Shown here: in pieces, positions 1 to 10,562 of the stretch
Position numbering within the stretch: position 1 is the stretch's first letter
Layout of the letters: each line of letters begins with the position of its first letter
Assembly: GCA_025618425.1 (NCBI GenBank)
Contig: CM046842.1
Location: 21,970,340-22,034,339 of the forward strand
From: Heliocidaris tuberculata
Taxonomy: Eukaryota; Echinodermata; Echinoidea; Camarodonta; Echinometridae
Direction of reading: 5' to 3'
DNA: 64,000 nt
Made by a program: the position numbers and the translations under genes
Notes under the pieces: generated by a model
What the model saw: the letters and a program-made list of their open reading frames with translations, nothing else
Databases searched by the model: none
What the model was told of the DNA's origin: nothing

Positions 1-1434
1 GGTCATGTCGGTTTGTTAAATTCATCTTAGCTTCTATGTACTATTCTAACATTAACGAACATGCATCGATATGCAATAGCTATATCATGAAAATTATAAA
101 TCAGTTGTTACTGCTTTTGATTTTTTTTTTTTACCTCTTCTTCGTTGTTTGTTTGTGTGTATTGTTTTCTTATCATTTTAAATGGGCGCATAAAGACTGA
201 GAGGAGAACATTTAAGAAAATGCAAACATGTAAGCCACTGGGAAGATGTTGGTTTTCAACAAAAAGTTTCGCAGAAAGAGAGAGAGAGAGGGGCGGGGGC
301 GGGGGAGGGAGCTATCAACTAATAGGGGAGGAAGCAAAGTAGCGGCAATTAACAATTCCACACTGAGTGATGGAGATTAATTAAAATCAATGATAACAAT
401 TCTGAAGGAGAGCGAAAGAGAAAGTAGAGAGAGAGAGAGAGAGGGGGGGGGGTGGAGGGAGGGGGAATAAAAAAAAGGGGGCACTAGTAGTTACTAATAG
501 AGGAGAAAGCAAAATAGCGTCTTTTATTGACAGCTCGAATATTGAACCCGTCGCTCTGATTAGAAATGTTTTATCGAAACCCATTTCCCGGCTACTCTAT
601 GGAAACGCGTTATTAAAGCCTTCTGAAATGAAAGAGATTGGGGAAGAGAGAGAGAGAGAGAGAGTAAGATATTGAAAGGGGGATGGGAGAGGGTTGAAAT
701 TTCAAATAACTCTAAGATCGGTGATCATTTACGGGAATTAGTTCCACATGTTGTGCAAAATATGTGGACCAAAATTCGAAATGTTTGCATAGGAACGATA
801 CGCAGAGAATATACAATCGCACTGAAACCATCCTTCTACATGTTATAAGTCTGTATAAGGGAATATGTTGTATTCTATTTTTATTGAGCTTCAATGATAT
901 AAATCAATATTCTGTTCTTTTTTGTAAACACAGAGTACATAAAGTTACATAATATTTAAACAAAAGCAAAAACAAAAACAAAAACAAAACAAATCACTGT
1001 AGACTAGCAAAAGTATGAATTTGCATGCAGGCATGAATGCACCAACCGACAACCGACATCATTCCCTGTTGACATCACAATAGGACTTTGCTTTTATTTG
1101 CCTCTGCAATTCTGTATTATCCTCTACGCTACGTAGAGGATATACAATCTCACTGGAACCACCTAAGTCTGTATAAAGGAACATGCATCAACCGATATTA
1201 TTCCCTGTTGACAGGGGCATCGCTGGACCTTTTCCAGTGGGGGGGGGGGGGGGGGGGGTTGTAGAGGCCACTGATACCGACAAAAATTGCCACCGATTAC
1301 CGACGATCAAAAACAACAACAACAAAAAAAAAAACAACAAAAAAAACGGTATTTAAATAAAGTTTCACCACCCCTCCCCTTCCCATAGACGTAAAGGCAT
1401 AGTTTCCCAAAGGGCTGACGCTCTTTTTTTTTTT
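1..1434. other. non-coding, purine-rich microsatellites and G run
   Basis: No gene is supported here. The stretch holds (GA)n/G-rich tracts near 277-310, 419-460 and 644-665, an A/C-rich tract near 960-990, and a G homopolymer near 1239-1258. The short open frames are low-complexity or lack recognisable domains. Confidence 0.6.
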
Positions 1435-2050
1435 ACTGCGAGCAAGCAAAGAGAGCGAGCAAAAATTTTGACACTTTTTGTAGTGAAAATGTACACAATA
1501 TTCGGCTATAAAACTACCTTTAATATTCAGACATTTTAAGCATCTTGCTGCCCGATTATGAAGTGATAGTTATATATTGCGAGCGAGCGAAGCGAGGAAG
1601 CAAAAATTTTGACACTTTTTTGTAGTGAAAATGTAAGAAAATACATATTCGTCTATAAAACTAACTCAGTATGAGGACATTTGAGCATCTTGCTACCCGA
1701 TTATAGGGTGGTAGTTATTAATTGTGAGCTAGCGAAGCAAGCGAGCAAACATTTTGATACTTATTGTTGTAAAAATGTACAGAAATTACATATTCGGCTA
1801 TAAAACTGCCGACATATGAGGACAAAGTATGAGCATCTTGCTACCCGATTATAAGGTGGTAGTTATTGCGAGCGACCGAAGCGAGCGAGCAAAAAAACTG
1901 ACACTTTGTTGTTAAAATGTACAGAAATTACATTCGCCTATATAACTACCCAAATATGAGGATATTTGAGCATCTTGCTCCCCGATTACGTGATGGTATT
2001 ATATTGCGAGCGAGCAAAAGTTTTGCCCCTTTTTTGTTGTGAAAAATTAC
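1435..2050. repeat. tandem repeat, ~142 bp unit, about five copies
   Basis: Each unit starts with a GCGAGCGAGC-type block (near 1437, 1577, 1720, 1867 and 2004), followed by a TTTTGACACTTTTTGTAGTG segment, a GGCTATAAAACTACC-like segment and a GCATCTTGCTACCCGATTA segment. The copies are diverged by substitutions and small indels. There is no coding potential. Confidence 0.75.
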
Positions 2051-2939
2051 AAAAATTATGCACGGCACGGTACGATATAGACGTCGGTACAGAGAGCCTT
2101 GCCTGACCCGACACGGTCCATCGTCAAAAATGTTGACACTTTTTTGTAGTGAAAATGTACAGAAATTATGCACGGCACAATACGGTAGAGACGTCGGTAC
2201 AGAGAGAGAGCCCTGCCTGACCGGACACGATCCATAATTTTAAAAAATGACACTTTTTTATAGTGAAAATGTACAGAAATCATGCACGGCACTGTACGCT
2301 ACAGACGTCGCACAGTGGGCCACGGGGAAACTAAAGTGCACCAAAAGTCATTTTGGGCAATTCGTTTTTTTTTTAATTTTTGGTCATGCCCTCTTGAATG
2401 ACAATACTTTGAAGAATGTTTCAGTAAAATATTTAACTCCGGTATGTACATTAAGGGTGTATATTTCCTGCTTCAAGCTGCAAAATTCAACATATTGCGA
2501 GTTTCAGTGTAAATTGTGACCAATTAAATAAATAAGTTATTTCAACATGTAGTTTTTAAGTTATCGATCTATAACTGCTCCCACATATTCCTGAGAGTTC
2601 ATTTCACTTTATGAATGGGGTAAAAATGGAAAGAAACGCAATCTTCGTGAGTATGATAGGGTAATTATCGTAGAAAATAGACTGATTATTCGTGTTTTTT
2701 ATAAATCCATATGAAAAGTTTAGATTTCCACGGATTTCCAATTCAATTTTATTACCACCATTTTTCCTGATGTCTCATGCAGCTTTAAGTTGACAGATTT
2801 GGCTGCCACCTTCTGCCACTTTTTATGTTAGAGCCGATTTTCCTTGCACATTTGTTACCCGGAAAAATATGTTTATTTTGGACAGCGCAGACGCTGCAGA
2901 GGATTCTCTGTCTTCATGTGGCGCCACATGGCGCGCATG

Positions 2940-2975
<36 letters not shown>

Positions 2976-3990
2976 GGCAATGTCCCATATAAACATGATT
3001 AACACTCATAAGAAGTAAGCAAGATAATAAATTATAGGGCTTTGGAGAAAGTATGATTTGTATTATAATTTGTCCAACACCAAAACCAAGCTCTCAAAAT
3101 GTTATCTCTTTTTTTTTTTTTTAACAGACCCAACATTCTGAGTAATTCTCAATGGCTTCAGTGAATATTTCAAGGCGAAGGCTTTTCGAAATAATTCACT
3201 CTTCTGACAGTAGGCCTCTAAACAGTAGGGCAAAAGGACTCAAAATAGTATGGAACTTATCAGTCAGTATTATGATTTTGATAACTTGATAGTACCTACA
3301 GAATATACTTCTCAGTGATACAAGTACGTTTCCTTTTCGCAAAATTATCAAGGCTACAGAGGGCGGGCGCTTTTTCATTTTTTTGTTAAACTTCGTTTAA
3401 TAAATCATTTTTTAGTTAGCTGAATATTATTATTTTATCAGTTTATGCATTATTAAAGTTAAATTTCAAGTAATGACATCATACATTACAATAAATTGTA
3501 AATTTCTCATTATTACAAATATTTTCCAGTACGGCGCCCCCCCCCCCCTCTTAAGTCATACGTACCGTATGCTTGGGCTTTAAGTTATCACCATTTTCAC
3601 TTATTGATATAGAAGCATAGAGATTGCATTATCAATTTTCTGAAGTATGAAAATCAATGTAATGCCAGAAATATATTATTTTTCATTGGATTTTGACAGC
3701 CAATCAGAAATCGGTATTCTAATGACGTCAGAGTTATTTGAAAATATTATCATTGGATTCTATGGGTCTGAATGCCTTTAAACCCATAACTTAAGTTATA
3801 AATTTAAGTAAAACTCAGTGAATATGAATTTTGGCGCACTTTGGAGCCATTCTGGCCCACTGTACAGGCAGAGAGCCCTGCCTGACCCGACACAATCCAT
3901 AATAAAAAATTAAAAAAATTGACACTTTTTGTAGTGAAAATGTACAGAAATTAGGTACCGATGTCGGTACAGAGAGCCCCGCCTGACCCA
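2051..3990. repeat. second tandem array (~110 bp unit) split by an insertion
   Basis: Units contain TTATGCACGGCAC, a GACGTCGGTACAGAGAGCC block, a CCTGCCTGACCCGACAC block and the same GACACTTTTTTGTAGTG segment as the preceding array. Copies lie at about 2051-2312 and resume at 3865-3990. The 2313-3862 block between them is foreign and is annotated separately. The two arrays share one segment, so this array probably arose from the first. Confidence 0.7.
2313..3862. mobile_element. 1.55 kb non-autonomous TIR element, TA-type target
   Basis: The left end reads CAGTGGGCCA...AAAGTGCACCAAAA and the right end is its imperfect reverse complement (TTTTGGCGCAC...TGGCCCACTG). The right flank is TA; the left flank is CA, which fits a mutated TA because the array sequence at that point normally reads GGTACAG. 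The interior has no ORF above 90 codons and includes a long T run at 2941-2970. The size, TIR and TA target suggest a Tc1/mariner-type deletion derivative, but no transposase is present to confirm it. Confidence 0.65.
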
Positions 3991-4027
3991 ACTCTACGTC
4001 TCCACTGTACCGACAAGCACAACCTCA

Positions 4028-4310
4028 GTCAGAACATCTCTTCTTCTCTCCGAGACCTTTTCTTCTCTTTACCATTGTTCATTGTCAAATTTTTATTTTG
4101 CCTTTTACTTCCTTTTCGTCTTTTCCCTTTTTTCTTTTTTTTCTCTTTTCCTCTCTTTCCTCTTCCTTTTCTCTTTTTTCTTTTTTTTCTTCTCTCGTTT
4201 TCTTTTTTTCTCTTTCTTCCTTCTCATCTTTTTCCTTTTTTTTCCTTTTCTCTTCTTTCCCCTCCCTACTTATTTTTTCCCCCCTCTTCTCATTTTTCCC
4301 GACGACAGCG
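4028..4310. repeat. CT-rich low-complexity tract
   Basis: Nearly pure pyrimidine on the plus strand for about 280 bp. It creates overlapping Phe/Leu/Ser-rich open frames in all three forward frames, which are composition artefacts. It is followed by a G/C hairpin-like block at 4336-4375. Confidence 0.8.
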
Positions 4311-4779
4311 CAGTTTTACCGACGATATCCATAGCGGTGGGGGAGGGGGGTGTCACACCCCCACATCCCCCTTTACCGACGGCCCTGCCTGTTAACATCA
4401 CAATAGGACTTTGAATCTATTTGTGCCTCTGCAGTTTTCACCAAAACACCTTTGTTTTCCCAATTAAAGAGGAAATATGAAAAAAAAAAAAATCATTGCC
4501 CGTTGCCCTTAGTGGAACCATTTCTTTTACAAATATACAATGTGCGAAATTGGAACACATTCTCATCATCTTATCTTTTACTGATTGCAAGTTCTATCAT
4601 CTGCTCCGTCTTACTTTCCCATTTCGTCACTTTGTTCTCTATTATTATTATAATCATCACTTTATGAATATGCCTATGTATTTCTTTGATTCTCCTTTTA
4701 AGATTTTTTAATTCCATTGTTACTTATGTGTATCTTTACTATATCGGTCTCGCTAAGTGTTGTGTCCTATGTTCATAAT

Positions 4780-7700
4780 CCATAATCGCTACTGTTGGCG
4801 GAAGAATTCATGCATGTTGATCTGTTTTGTGATGAAAACTGCAATAAACACCCCCCCCCCCCCTCGAATCTGATATCTGAAATATCACGTATGAGTTCAG
4901 AACCCTCTTTCACCAGAAGCGTATACAACGCAACCACATGTGCTGGTCCCTTAAAGGTAGCGTAGACACATGATGTTACACATACTTTGAAAATAATGTC
5001 ATTTTCCATGGCAACAATAAGAAGAAAGCGGAAAATTGTGATGTGTAGAACATGCTTTGGATAAAATATCACGTAAGTAATGAAAGTTCAGAACTCCCGT
5101 TCACTAGAAGCGTATACAACGCAACCAATTGTGTCGGTCCTTCAAATGCACTGTAGACACGTGAAGCTACACACACTTCAAAAATAATGTCATTTCCATG
5201 GCAACAATGAGAAGAAAGCAGAATATTGTGATGTGCAAAATATAACTTTGGAAATAATATCGCGTATTTAATGAAAGTTCAGAACTCCCGTTCAGTAAAC
5301 GTATACAACGCAACCAATTTTGTCGGTCCTTCAAATGCACGGTAGACACGTGAAGCTACACATACTTTAAAAATAATTTCATTTTTATGGCAAACATGAG
5401 AAGAAAGCAGAAAATTGTTATGTGCAGAATATAACTTTGGAAATAATATCACGCATATGTAATGAAAGTTCAGAACTGCGGTTTAGTAAAAACGTATACA
5501 ACACAACCAATTGTGTCGGTCCTTCAAATGCACTGTAGACACGTGAAGCCAAACACACTTAAAAAATAATGTCATTTCCATGGCAACAATGAGAAGAGAG
5601 TGGGAAATTGTGATGTGCAGAAGATGTATTTAAATAAAATATCACGTAAGTAATGAAAGTTCAGAACTCCCGTTCACTAGAAGCGTATACAACGCAACCA
5701 ACTGTGCCGGTCCTTCAAATGCACTGTAGACACGTGAAGCTACACACACTTCAAAAATAATGTCATTTCCATGGCAACAATGAGAAGAAAGCAGAATATT
5801 GTGATGTGCAGAATATAACTTTGGAAATAATATCGCGTATTTAATGAAAGTTCAGAACTCCCGTTCAGTAAACGTATACAACGCAACCAATTTTGTCGGT
5901 CCTTCAAATGCACGGTAGACACGTGAAGCTACACATACTTTAAAAATAATTTCATTTTTATGGCAAACATGAGAAGAAAGCAGAAAATTGTTATGTGCAG
6001 AATATAACTTTGGAAATAATATCACGCATATGTAATGAAAGTTCAGAACTGCGGTTTAGTAAAAACGTATACAACACAACCAATTGTGTCGGTCCTTCAA
6101 ATGCACTGTAGACACGTGAAGCCAAACACACTTAAAAAATAATGTCATTTCCATGGCAACAATGAGAAGAGAGTGGGAAATTGTGATGTGCAGAAGATGT
6201 ATTTAAATAAAATATCACGTAAGTAATGAAAGTTCAGAACTCCCGTTCACTAGAAGCGTATACAACGCAACCAATTGTGCCGGTCCTTCAAATGCACTGT
6301 AGACACGTGAAGCTACACACACTTCAAAAATAATGTCATTTCCATGGCAACAATGAGAAGAAAGCAGAATATTGTGATGTGCAGAATATAACTTTGGAAA
6401 TAATATCGCGTATTTAATGAAAGTTCAGAACTCCCGTTCAGTAAACGTATACAACGCAACCAATTTTGTCGGTCCTTCAAATGCACGGTAGACACGTGAA
6501 GCTACACATACTTTAAAAATAATTTCATTTCCATGGCAACAATGAGAAGAGAGTGGGAAATTGTGATGTGCAGAAGATGTATTTAAATAAAATATCACGT
6601 AAGTAATGAAAGTTCAGAACTCCCGTTCACTAGAAGCGTAAACAACGCAACCAACTGTGCCGGTCCTTCAAATGCACTGTAGACACGTGAAGCTACACAC
6701 ACTTCAAAAATAATGTCATTTCCATGGCAACAATGAGAAGAAAGCAGAATATTGTGATGTGCAGAATATAACTTTGGAAATAATATCGCGTATTTAATGA
6801 AAGTTCAGAACTCCCGTTCAGTAAACGTATACAACGCAACCAATTTTGTCGGTCCTTCAAATGCACGGTAGACACGTGAAGCTACACATACTTTAAAAAT
6901 AATTTCATTTTTATGGCAAACATGAGAAGAAAGCAGAAAATTGTTATGTGCAGAATATAACTTTGGAAATAATATCACGCATATGTAATGAAAGTTCAGA
7001 ACTCCGGTTTAGTAAAAACGTATACAACACAACCAATTGTGTCGGTCCTTCAAATGCACTGTAGACACGTGAAGCCAAACACACTTAAAAAAATAATGTC
7101 ATTTCCATGGCAACAATGAGAAGAGAGTGGGAAATTGTGATGTGCAGAAGATGTATTTAAATAAAATATCACGTAAGTAATGAAAGTTCAGAACTCCCGT
7201 TCACTAGAAGCGTATACAACGCAACCAACTGTGCCGGTCCTTCAAATGCACTGTAGACACGTGAAGCTACACACACTTCAAAAATAATGTCATTTCCATG
7301 GCAACAATGAGAAGAAAGCAGAATATTGTGATGTGCAGAATATAACTTTGGAAATAATATCGCGTATTTAATGAAAGTTCAGAACTCCCGTTCAGTAAAC
7401 GTATACAACGCAACCAATTTTGTCGGTCCTTCAAATGCACGGTAGACACGTGAAGCTACACATACTTTAAAAATAATTTCATTTTTATGGCAAACATGAG
7501 AAGAAAGCAGAAAATTGTTATGTGCAGAATATAACTTTGGAAATAATATCACGCATATGTAATGAAAGTTCAGAACTCCGGTTTAGTAAAAACGTATACA
7601 ACACAACCAATTGTGTCGGTCCTTCAAATGCACTGTAGACACGTGAAGCCAAACACACTTAAAAAATAATGTCATTTCCATGGCAACAATGAGAAGAGAG

Positions 7701-8425
7701 TGGGAAATTGTGATGTGCAGAAGATGTATTTAAATAAAATATCACGTAAGTAATGAAAGTTCAGAACTCCCGTTCACTAGAAGCGTATACAACGCAACCA
7801 ATTGTGCCGGTCCTTCAAATGCACTGTAGACACGTGAAGCTACACACACTTCAAAAATAATGTCATTTCCATGGCAACAATGAGAAGAAAGCAGAATATT
7901 GTGATGTGCAGAATATAACTTTGGAAATAATATCGCGTATTTAATGAAAGTTCAGAACTCCCGTTCAGTAAACGTATACAACGCAACCAATTTTGTCGGT
8001 CCTTCAAATGCACGGTAGACACGTGAAGCTACACATACTTTAAAAATAATTTCATTTCCATGGCAACAATGAGAAGAGAGTGGGAAATTGTGATGTGCAT
8101 AAGATGTATTTAAATAAAATATCACGTAAGTAATGAAAGTTCAGAACTCCCGTTCACTAGAAGCGTATACAACGCAACCAATTGTGCCGGTCCTTCAAAT
8201 GCACTGTAGACACGTGAAGCTACACACACTTCAAAAATAATGTCATTTCCATGGCAACAATGAGAAGAAAGCAGAATATTGTGATGTGCAGAATATAACT
8301 TTGGAAATAATATCGCGTATGTAATGAAAGTTCAGTACGTTCTTTTGCCCGAAGCGCATGTAGCGCATCCAAATGTGCTGGCCCCTCAAGGGCTTTACAC
8401 ACACTTTAAAATAATTTAATTGCCA
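4780..8425. repeat. ~190 bp satellite with nested higher-order repeat
   Basis: About nineteen monomers of ~190 bp carry GTATACAACGCAACCA, GGTCCTTCAAATGCAC and CCATGGCAACAATGAGAAG segments. Three monomer types (A, B, C) form a 573 bp trimer. The same marker recurs at 5167, 5740, 6313, 6693, 7267, 7840 and 8220, giving spacings 573, 573, 380, 574, 573, 380. The 380 bp unit is A followed by a B/C hybrid monomer. The whole set [ABC][ABC][A-B/C] of ~1526 bp is itself duplicated (about 5094-6619 and 6620-8146). The outermost monomers at each edge (about 4870-5090 and 8330-8425) are most diverged, as expected for unequal exchange in the middle of an array. Identical 60-codon antisense frames recur in every copy and are not genes. 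Confidence 0.92.
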
Positions 8426-9098
8426 GGACAACATTTAAAAAAAAAAAGAAAACAAGAAATATGTTTCGGAAAATGTATAAATGTATAATGGGAAAATGGA
8501 AAACCAAAATCTTTTCTCCTAAGCGCAAATTCAATTTCAGTTCGAATGTTTGCAATATTCATGATTACATTTACTGTTAATAATATAATTATGATTATTA
8601 ATATTCATATTTCTGTTAATACCATTAATAGTTTATTCAAAATTCCTTGGATGATCAAGGAAGGATGTCTGATAAAAGGATAATTATGATAGTGTCTACA
8701 TGGCCCTCGCAATCAAATAGAGAATTTGTATCGACATATAGAACTCAAGAGGGCGCTATTCCAGTAAAGGAAATTAAGAGAAGTGTGTGTTCATAAGGTC
8801 CAAAACGACGGACACGCACGAAACACGTACACACCGCATTTGAAGGACCGAAAAACAATCGAAAAATTTTGCAATTTAGCAAATGATTTTTAAAAAGATA
8901 TTAGCTACAAAGTAATGTTCTGGGCTTAATTTAAAGATTCAGCAGGCAAAATGATTTCTTTTACGTTTTAAGTAGGATAATTATGCGAAAATATGATTTG
9001 AAATTGAAGCACCGGCTTTCGGTCCTTCAATTTCCAACTGTCCCTCAATTGCTGTGTGTGAACATGACCTGGTACCCATAATGCATGAAGGGTACATG
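8426..9098. other. no gene seen
   Basis: AT-rich unique-looking sequence. I see no ORF with recognisable content and no clear repeat. Confidence 0.5.
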
Positions 9099-9366
9099 CA
9101 CACACACACACACACACACACACTGAATCGACGATCTTACTTATGCATATTCATTACAGTGTGCGACCAGGCATTACGTCAGAATATATTAGCGTGAACT
9201 TTTGACCCCGCATCATGGCAAAAGCTTCTAGACGTTTTTTTTCGACGGGTGAAATTGTGGGGATCGCGCGATTAGTGGAGAGTCGCGCTCTGTGTGGGAT
9301 ATGCGTGTAGAGAAAGAGCAGCGTTAGGGAATAAACCAAATATAAAAAACGGATAGAATCTAGACT
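9099..9366 (+). repeat. direct repeat copy 1 (CA)n + ~243 bp
   Basis: A (CA)n tract (9101-9123) is followed by ~243 bp that recurs almost unchanged at 13498-13741; one substitution was noticed (GTGTGCGACC against GCGTGCGACC). Both copies start just after a CA microsatellite and end at AATCTAGACTA. A 31-codon frame starting ATGGCAAAAGC occurs in both but resembles nothing I know. Confidence 0.8.
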
Positions 9367-9976
9367 AACAGTCCAGTCGCATTTGCCAGTTTAACGACCG
9401 TTCCCGAAATTTTTCGGGGAGAATAGACCCGCTCAATCTGCGCTGATTGGACGAAGAATATGCATCATTCATGAGTGATTACGTAACATTCAGTTTTTCA
9501 GTGGTGTTTCATCAGGGCATTGCGGGCACGGTGCGGGCAGGCCATGCAGAGCTCAACAAAGGCAGGCAGGGCTTCGCACGCAGACAAGGCGGCTTTTGCT
9601 GTGCTGATTCATTGAACCAACAAACGACATTTTAGTGACGATTGGCCATTTCACGTTATTCCAGTTCTTTATGGAGATGTCATGTTAATTAAGACATAAT
9701 AACGTTTACTGGATATTATTTCAGCATTGTTGACCATTTCGACCATCAAGGGTATTTTGACCATATGACCATCATTTTTTGAAAAGGCAAGAAAATGTGG
9801 CCTTGTCCCTATAGTATATAATTATTTTGGTCATTGTCTTATGGTAGAAAATGACTACATGTACTTGACATTATAGACAGATAATTATGTTGCAATATTT
9901 TAAAGAAGGTTTCTAATGTTTAAAACAGTGTTCTGTTGGAGCTTTTCATCATTGTAAACATATATCAGAAGCAATG

Positions 9977-10057
9977 TTTGTTATAAACAGTTCAATAATA
10001 CAAGATCTAATACTGCTAGAGTAGTATTAGATCTTGTATTGAACTGTTTATAACAAT
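9977..10057. repeat. near-perfect palindrome, ~36 bp arms
   Basis: GTTATAAACAGTTCAA...ATCTAATACT is followed after a few bases by its reverse complement. There is one 3-nt bulge (ATA) in the left arm. It is able to form a long hairpin or cruciform. Confidence 0.85.
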
Positions 10058-10252
10058 AATTAATTCAATGTTCAAGTTGGGGATTGACCTTTGATAGGTA
10101 AATTAGCCTTTGTTACCACCCCCATACCACATATCAATTTTTATTTCTTCGTTCTGTTTTGTAATTTGTATTGCTATGCTTGTCCCTTTTGTTCTTATTT
10201 CATTCAATATGTGGAGTACTAGTAATAAACAGAGCTGTATGTTCGGATCACA

Positions 10253-10555
10253 CCTTTTTGATCCTGCTAGACTCGGTTTGGTAGTATTTTGACCGTTGAA
10301 TTAACCAACATAGTTTTTAATGTTTGGATTTTTTTATGAGATTCCCTCCTCCACTAAAAAAAAGAAGATTAAAATTTTTAATAATCAGGCAGATAAACGC
10401 AAAAATCAACTTGGACTTGTAATCTCCGCCATGACTCCCGATTCCATCCGCCAATCCTCATCGGCATGTTTCTATATTATGCAAAGTGGCGCATATAATT
10501 ATTACAGGGTCATCCCATACCCAAAATACTACCAAACCGAGTCTAGCAGGATCAA
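10253..10555. mobile_element. small TIR element (MITE-like), ~300 bp
   Basis: The left end TTTTTGATCCTGCTAGACTC...TAGTATTTTG is repeated inverted at 10515-10555, with arms of about 39 bp. The interior is non-coding. A G run (10576-10594) lies just outside the right arm. The superfamily is not assigned. Confidence 0.7.
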
Positions 10556-10562
10556 AGAGGGA

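Noticed and set aside
3961..4414. 144-codon Phe/Ser/Leu-rich frame
   Set aside because: Low-complexity CT tract with overlapping open frames. Composition artefact.
5167..8402. Identical 60-codon reverse-strand frames repeated through the satellite
   Set aside because: They recur only because the satellite monomers are repeated. No start context, domain or codon conservation beyond DNA identity.
4780..8425. CRISPR-like repeat pattern
   Set aside because: Units of ~190 bp are contiguous, with no unique spacers and no cas genes, in a eukaryotic genome.
9223..9312. Short frame starting ATGGCAAAAGC in both 243 bp repeats
   Set aside because: Conserved only because the repeat is nearly identical. 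Thirty-one codons, no known motif, no splice context.
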